Shown here: positions 59,999 through 64,000 of the stretch, one piece after another
Numbering within the stretch: the first letter of the stretch is position 1
Layout: each line of letters opens with the position of its first letter
Source of the DNA: an uncultured Collinsella sp.
Lineage (GTDB): Bacteria; Actinomycetota; Coriobacteriia; Coriobacteriales; Coriobacteriaceae
Length of the DNA stretch: 64,000 nucleotides
Direction of reading: 5' to 3'
NCBI GenBank assembly: GCA_934654775.1
Contig: CAKUGR010000007.1
Coordinates: 77,606-141,605 of the forward strand
Translations under genes and position numbers: made by a program
The notes under the pieces: generated by a model
Told to the model about the DNA's origin: nothing
Databases searched by the model: none
What the model saw: only the letters and a program-made list of their open reading frames with translations

Positions 59999-60142
59999 GC
60001 GGATCCTTTCTTGCATTGAGTGCATTACGTCGATGTAACCGCCCTATTGTAGCCGCGAAATCCCGATCTAGGGCGCCTATCAGGACAAATTCATCAGTCG
60101 GGGTCTTGGTTGCCGGTCGGCGGCAGCACTCCGCAGCAGTTT

Positions 60143-60439
60143 GTCTTGATCTGTAACATCTAGACGGGTTTTGAGCCTCTACCTGTTACAGATTGAGATG
60201 AACGAACGGGCCTGCCGACAAAATCTCGATCTGTAACAGTTGGACCCGATTTGACCCTCTTGCTGTTACAAATCGAGACAAACGGATGGGGCCGCCGACA
60301 AAATCTCGAACTGTAACAGTTAGCCGCCCAAAACGGCTCCAGATGTTACAGATTGAGACAAAAGGACCGGCGGGCAAACAACATCTCAATCTGTAACAAC
60401 TAGCTGGGTAATTCGGGTCTTGTTGTTACAGATTTAGAC
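60143..60439. repeat. 4 x 80-bp tandem hairpin array between prfC and the GntR operon
   Basis: Eight copies of a 16-bp motif (consensus ATCTCGATCTGTAACA) alternate in orientation. Forward copies start at 60143, 60223, 60303 and 60383; reverse copies at 60184, 60264, 60344 and 60424. Both series have an exact 80-bp period. Each forward/reverse pair can form a 14-16-bp stem with a 25-base loop; linkers are 23 bases. Loops and linkers differ in sequence but not in length. It fills most of the 549-bp gap 59999-60547, which has no gene. Confidence 0.93.
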
Positions 60440-60486
60440 AAACGGTGGCCGGCCATCCTGATTTCCCTCTTGCGTAACTGTGCATA

Positions 60487-60520
60487 GTGTATATATACTG
60501 TGCTTACCGGTTATATACAC
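60487..60520 (+). promoter_or_regulatory. Operator-like inverted repeat before the GntR operon
   Basis: GTGTATATA (60487-60495) and TATATACAC (60512-60520) form a perfect 9-bp dyad 27 bp before the GntR start codon. AT-rich dyads of this kind are bound by YtrA-type GntR repressors, so autoregulation is likely. Confidence 0.7.
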
Positions 60521-60547
60521 GTGTAGCCCATCAGCTAAGGAGCCGCT

Positions 60548-60928
60548 GTGGACATTATCCTATCCAATTCGAGTGACAAGCCCATCTACGAGCAGATATC
60601 CTCGCAGGTCAAAGCTCAGATACTCTCGGGGACACTCGCTGCGGGAGCCAAACTCCCCAGCATCCGTGCGCTTGCCAGCGACCTGGGTGTGAGCGTCATC
60701 ACCACCAAGCGCGCCTACGCCGACCTGGAGCAACTTGGGTTTATCTGCACCGTGCAAGGCAAAGGCTGCTTTGTCGCCGAGGGCAACCAAGAGCTCTTGC
60801 GCGAAAACCAGCTCTGCCATGTCGAAGAGCTGCTTGCACAGGCAGCGACACAGGCAGAGGCCCTGGGCGTCACGCGCGAGAAGCTGCACGAAATGCTCGA
60901 CCTTGTTGCCCCCGAAACCATGCAGTAG
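60548..60928 (+). CDS. GntR-family regulator, YtrA type
   Basis: 126 residues. The N-terminal GntR winged helix is KPIYEQISSQVKAQILSGTL (residues 11-30) then LPSIRALASDLGVSVITTKRAY. The short helical C-terminus without a ligand domain defines the YtrA subfamily, which represses linked ABC-transporter genes. The start is GTG with AAGGAG upstream. It is the first gene of an operon with the ABC ATPase (23 bp downstream) and the permease. Confidence 0.92.
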   Translation: MDIILSNSSDKPIYEQISSQVKAQILSGTLAAGAKLPSIRALASDLGVSVITTKRAYADLEQLGFICTVQGKGCFVAEGNQELLRENQLCHVEELLAQAATQAEALGVTREKLHEMLDLVAPETMQ

Positions 60929-60951
60929 CCATCTGCAAGAAAGGCTATACC

Positions 60952-61833
60952 ATGCAAAACTTGCTAGAACTCAAAGGTGCCTCACGCCGTGTAAGCGACC
61001 GCTTTTCGCTGCGCAACGTCACGTTTGCCGTGGAGCCCGGCCAGATTGTTGGCTTTGTGGGCGCAAACGGCGCCGGAAAGACAACGACCATCCGCGCCGC
61101 ACTCGGGCTCATAAAGCTCGATTCCGGTGAGGTGAACTTGTTTGGGCAGAGCTGCGATGCCAATGCGCCCGATGAACAACAACGTCGTGTGCGCTCTCGC
61201 ATCGGTCTCGTTCTGGACACGTGCCCCTTCCCTACCACGCTCAAGGTGGCCGAGGTCGAGGCGCTCGTAGGCTCAGCGTACCCCACCTGGAACCATGACA
61301 CGTTCACCGGCCTCATCGATCGATTTGGCCTCGACCCCAAGGCAAAGGTCAAAGACCTCTCCCGCGGCATGGGTATGAAGCTGCAGCTCGCGTGTGCGCT
61401 CAGCCACAAGGCCGAGCTGCTCATCCTGGACGAAGCCACGGCAGGCCTCGACCCCATGGCGCGTGAGGAGCTGCTCGATGAGCTGCTCGCCTTTGTCGCC
61501 GACGGACAGCGCAGCATATTGTTCTCGAGCCACATTACGTCCGATCTTGAACGCGCGGCAGACCGCGTCGTCTGCATCGATAACGGCTCGATTGTGTTTG
61601 ACCTGCCGCGCGAGGACATTACTGACCGCGCCGGCATCGCTCACTGTACCCAGGCACAAGCTGTCGAGCTGATGGCTTGCGTCGAAGGCGCCCGCGCCAC
61701 CCGTCATGCCTACAGCGTGGACGTACTCGTCCCCAATCGCCGCGAAACGCTCGAAGCATTTCCCGAGATTCCCTGCGACCGGATTTCCATCGATGACTAT
61801 CTTCGCCTTACGCTGAAAGGAGCCTCCAAATGA
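60952..61833 (+). CDS. ABC transporter ATP-binding protein
   Basis: 293 residues. Walker A is GANGAGKT (37-44), the signature is LSRGM, and Walker B is LLILDEATAGLDPM. An H-loop lies in LFSSHITSDLERA. The roughly 75-residue C-terminal extension is typical of YtrB/BcrA-like exporters and drug- or cell-envelope-stress systems. The downstream permease gene overlaps by ATGA. It probably responds to cell-wall-active compounds, as the ytr operon of Bacillus does; that is an analogy. Confidence 0.92.
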   Translation: MQNLLELKGASRRVSDRFSLRNVTFAVEPGQIVGFVGANGAGKTTTIRAALGLIKLDSGEVNLFGQSCDANAPDEQQRRVRSRIGLVLDTCPFPTTLKVAEVEALVGSAYPTWNHDTFTGLIDRFGLDPKAKVKDLSRGMGMKLQLACALSHKAELLILDEATAGLDPMAREELLDELLAFVADGQRSILFSSHITSDLERAADRVVCIDNGSIVFDLPREDITDRAGIAHCTQAQAVELMACVEGARATRHAYSVDVLVPNRRETLEAFPEIPCDRISIDDYLRLTLKGASK

Positions 61834-62528
61834 AACGCGCCTTTATGTCCGAGACCGCTATCATGCGTTCGTTTCTCCCGAGCATCGCCGGCGTCGGCCT
61901 GTTCATATTCGTCGTGCTGACCCTTGCCAACGCATCGGATGGCGACTCTGGCATGAGTGCCGGCACCTGTGCCGTCAGCGCCATGTCACCCATCATTATC
62001 ATGAACTCGCTGGCTGGCTACGATAACCAAAACGGTTGGGAGCGCTATCGGGCAACGCTGCCGTTTTCGCGCAAGGACATCGTCTGCGCACGCTACCTGT
62101 GCATTATTGCCTTCTCGGCCGTCATGGCATGCGCGGCTACGCTTCTGAACATCCTCGCCCTTCCGTTCTTCGATCACATGGGCATCCCTTCGACAGACCA
62201 GACGGTCTTTGAAATCGCAGCTGCCTCGGCGGCATCGATGCTCATTTCCCTCATGATGGTGTTTTTGGCGCAGCCGATATTCTTCCGATTTGGGCACATG
62301 GAGGCGTTGCGTCTTTCCGTCGGCCTGTTTGCCCTGCTTGGCTGCGGCACCATGGCAATGTTGAGCTCCTCCAACCCCATCAGCAACTGGCTCATGTCAT
62401 TTGCCGGAGCAAATCCCGACCCCGCTGTCATCGGATACCTGTGCGCTGGCATAGGCGTCCTGGCGTTCCTGCTATTCATGGTCAGCTGCGCCGTCAGCAC
62501 CAAGGTCTATCGCGCACGCGATCTGTAA
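61830..62528 (+). CDS. ABC-2 type transporter permease
   Basis: 232 residues with six hydrophobic segments (about 13-33, 46-62, 85-110, 130-155, 165-180 and 200-225). ENGWERYRATLPFSRKDIVCARY (in outline) is typical of YtrC/ABC-2 permeases with a conserved cytoplasmic loop. The ATG overlaps the ATPase stop codon (ATGA). It is the last gene of the GntR-ABC operon. Substrate unknown. Confidence 0.88.
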   Translation: MKRAFMSETAIMRSFLPSIAGVGLFIFVVLTLANASDGDSGMSAGTCAVSAMSPIIIMNSLAGYDNQNGWERYRATLPFSRKDIVCARYLCIIAFSAVMACAATLLNILALPFFDHMGIPSTDQTVFEIAAASAASMLISLMMVFLAQPIFFRFGHMEALRLSVGLFALLGCGTMAMLSSSNPISNWLMSFAGANPDPAVIGYLCAGIGVLAFLLFMVSCAVSTKVYRARDL

Positions 62529-62979
62529 TCAACAGCTGAAGGATTTAGGCGGCACCCGCCTCATTTACTAGATGAGACGAAGTAGCAACAACATCGCTAC
62601 CACCCTTCACGGTATGCCGCTTAGCTCTTGGCAACCAAAGAAAGACCGGCAGCATATCGAAGGTGGATGGTTTTCCTGGGAAGTGAACGAGCAAAATCAG
62701 CACCCCGTATCATCGACATTTTCAATGGTTTAATTCCTGCGGTTCTTCTCTAAAAATCCTGCGGTTTTATTCGCAAAAAGTCTGCATGTTCCGGGGGTCC
62801 AGATTTACTCGTTCACTTCTCGGGAAAACCATTCACCTTCGATTCGAGCCTTAACCAAATGGCATCTCGAAATATGATCCCTGTCTCGCCGCAGCGATAT
62901 CAAAGCTTCGCGGCGGAACGGTATCATCGGACGTGCGCCGTAGATTTGGCGCAGTCGTTCTTGGGGAGGCATTTCACCC
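62529..62979. other. Intergenic region, 451 bp, containing a 188-bp palindromic element
   Basis: No open frame with a ribosome site was seen. The palindromic element at 62656-62843 dominates the gap; the rest holds the putative promoter of the DMT gene at 62980. Confidence 0.6.
62656..62843. repeat. 188-bp palindromic (MITE-like) element
   Basis: Terminal inverted repeats of 36 bp (ATCGAAGGTGGATGGTTTTC... at 62656-62691 and 62808-62843) match at 33 of 36 positions. Weaker complementarity continues inward to about 70 bp per side. The middle has the direct repeat CCTGCGGTT twice. It codes for nothing and has no obvious target-site duplication. It could be a MITE or a long hairpin RNA. Confidence 0.75.
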
Positions 62980-63855
62980 ATGTCGTGGGTCGCCGCAGCG
63001 CTTGGCTCGGCATTCTTTGCCGGCATCACATCTATCCTGGCCAAATGCGGCATCAAACACACCGATTCCGATATCGCCACCGCCATCCGTACCTGCGTGG
63101 TGCTCGTATTTGCCTGGGTAATGGCGGGCATTTCTGGATCCATCGGGACCATTGGCAGCATCGCGGCTAAGGCTTGGCTATTCCTCGTCCTCTCAGGACT
63201 TGCCACTGGCGCTTCGTGGATCTGCTACTTTAAGGCGCTCAGCATTGGAGACGTCAATAAGGTCGTACCGGTCGACAAGATGAGCACCGTACTCGCCGCG
63301 CTGATCGCCATCGTCCTCTTTGACGAGACAAGCAATCTGGCCGTAAAGCTTATCGGGACGGCCGTAATCGCCCTCGGCACGTTCCTGATGATTGAGAAGA
63401 GGCAGTCAGCTGGCATGGGCCAGAAGCAAGACTGGACTTGGCTCGTCTACGCCATCGGCGCCGCCGTTTTCGCAGCACTCACGTCCATCCTTGCCAAGGT
63501 TGGCATCGAAGGAGTCGAATCCAATCTGGCCACGGCGATCCGCACCTGCGTGGTACTAGCCATGGCGTGGGCAATCGTTGCCGCCAAGGGAAAACTGGGA
63601 CAGGTAGCGCGCGTTGACCGGCGTGAACTCACATTTCTCGCAGCATCGGGCATTGCGACCGGCGCATCGTGGCTGCTGTACTACTACGCCATCGCCGCAG
63701 GCCAAGTGAGTGTCGTGGTGCAGATCGACAAACTCTCAATCGTTGTTTCGGTACTGTTCGCGCACCTGACCTTTAACGAAAAGCTGTCGCGCCGAAGCGC
63801 CGCCGGCCTTTTTCTCATCGTTCTGGGCACCACTGCACTCGCAATTTGGAAGTAA
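62980..63855 (+). CDS. EamA/DMT-family membrane transporter
   Basis: 291 residues with ten helices. The two halves are unusually alike: AAALGSAFFAGITSILAKCGI and IGAAVFAALTSILAKVGIE, each with an ATAIRTCVV block. This points to a recent or well-kept internal duplication, as in the EamA subgroup with Glu/Asp in VDKMS/IDKLS. GGGAGG lies nine bases before the ATG. Substrate unknown. Confidence 0.9.
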   Translation: MSWVAAALGSAFFAGITSILAKCGIKHTDSDIATAIRTCVVLVFAWVMAGISGSIGTIGSIAAKAWLFLVLSGLATGASWICYFKALSIGDVNKVVPVDKMSTVLAALIAIVLFDETSNLAVKLIGTAVIALGTFLMIEKRQSAGMGQKQDWTWLVYAIGAAVFAALTSILAKVGIEGVESNLATAIRTCVVLAMAWAIVAAKGKLGQVARVDRRELTFLAASGIATGASWLLYYYAIAAGQVSVVVQIDKLSIVVSVLFAHLTFNEKLSRRSAAGLFLIVLGTTALAIWK

Positions 63856-63897
63856 GGCGCAGTGAACGCGAGCCTCGACACGTCCCTGGTTACAATC

Positions 63898-63925
63898 GGT
63901 CGTCAGCAAATGGTCGTCAGCAAAT
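63898..63925. repeat. Two 14-bp direct repeats near the window end
   Basis: GGTCGTCAGCAAAT occurs twice in tandem (63898-63911 and 63912-63925), 43 bp after the DMT stop codon. A slippage duplication is the simplest explanation. Confidence 0.7.
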
Positions 63926-63940
63926 GGTTGATTTCCGATC

Positions 63941-64000
63941 TCAGCCGAACACGTTGAGCGGATAGACCGTTCCCGCAGCTAGCCGAACGCCCCCGAGGCC
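63941..64000 (-). CDS. Possible C-terminal end of a minus-strand gene (cut by window edge)
   Basis: On the minus strand the frame from the window edge reads GLGGVRLAAGTVYPLNVFG and then TGA at 63941-63943. It is only 19 residues, so it cannot be identified. It is listed because the run is open to the edge and looks protein-like. Confidence 0.25.
   Translation of the reverse strand, partial: GLGGVRLAAGTVYPLNVFG

Noticed and set aside
60143..60439. CRISPR array
   Set aside because: The 16-bp motif is too short and alternates in orientation; spacers are 23-25 bp and partly similar, and there are no cas genes nearby.

Overview
The window is high-GC (about 60%), densely coded bacterial chromosome. 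The mix of genes points to a gut Coriobacteriia genome, most probably Collinsella: actinobacterial codon use, a bile salt hydrolase, sortase substrates with LAATG-type sorting signals, many LysR/DMT-transporter pairs, a native TetM-like GTPase and a MoxR/DUF58/transglutaminase cluster. The genus is an inference from gene content and style. No rRNA or tRNA gene, CRISPR array or recognisable transposase was found.

Layout. 1-7 kb: the 5' end of a LysR regulator gene divergent from a DMT exporter, the potassium transporter kup, a bile salt hydrolase, a deformylase-like protein lacking its catalytic Glu, and an AzgA-type purine permease. 7-16.5 kb: three paralogous surface proteins (two in tandem, one 3.8 kb further on) with beta-helix-like repeats and LTATG/LAATG sorting signals. 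An esterase, a uracil/xanthine permease and a MetE-like methyltransferase lie between the second and third. 16.5-22 kb: LuxR and LysR regulators, a HAD phosphatase, and a TPP-riboswitch-controlled thiamine salvage operon (thiM, a thiamine-binding MTH1187-family protein, thiE). 22-28.8 kb: a patatin-like lipase, two related c-di-GMP proteins (one GGDEF-EAL, one GGDEF), a flavoprotein and an ArsC-like protein. 28.8-45.5 kb: a CobW GTPase, trmL, two AAA+ ATPase cassettes around a class II uvrA and an acetyltransferase, a TetM-like GTPase, rRNA methyltransferases (rsmJ, rlmA type), and MATE and DMT transporters. 45.5-57 kb: ung, then a minus-strand cluster running hybrid histidine kinase, MoxR, DUF58, transglutaminase-fold membrane protein and a 1416-residue leucine-rich-repeat surface protein. 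57-64 kb: an SDR enzyme, a queuosine-precursor transporter with a candidate preQ1 riboswitch, prfC, a GntR/ABC operon and a DMT transporter.

The most unusual feature is at 30661-36227. Two diverged AAA+/winged-helix ATPase genes lie in convergent orientation around a uvrA-GNAT pair. Each is bracketed by near-identical 32-33-bp palindromes, and each has its own set of exact 10-bp-spaced direct repeats between the palindrome and the start codon. Three of the four palindromes supply the stop codon of a neighbouring gene as ATG-TGA. This looks like a palindrome-bounded, self-regulating cassette family; its function is unknown.

A second unusual feature is a perfectly regular 4 x 80-bp array of hairpins between prfC and the GntR operon (60143-60439). 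Several other dispersed hairpin families are present. One group shares an AAGG(G)GACAG core inside different inverted arms.
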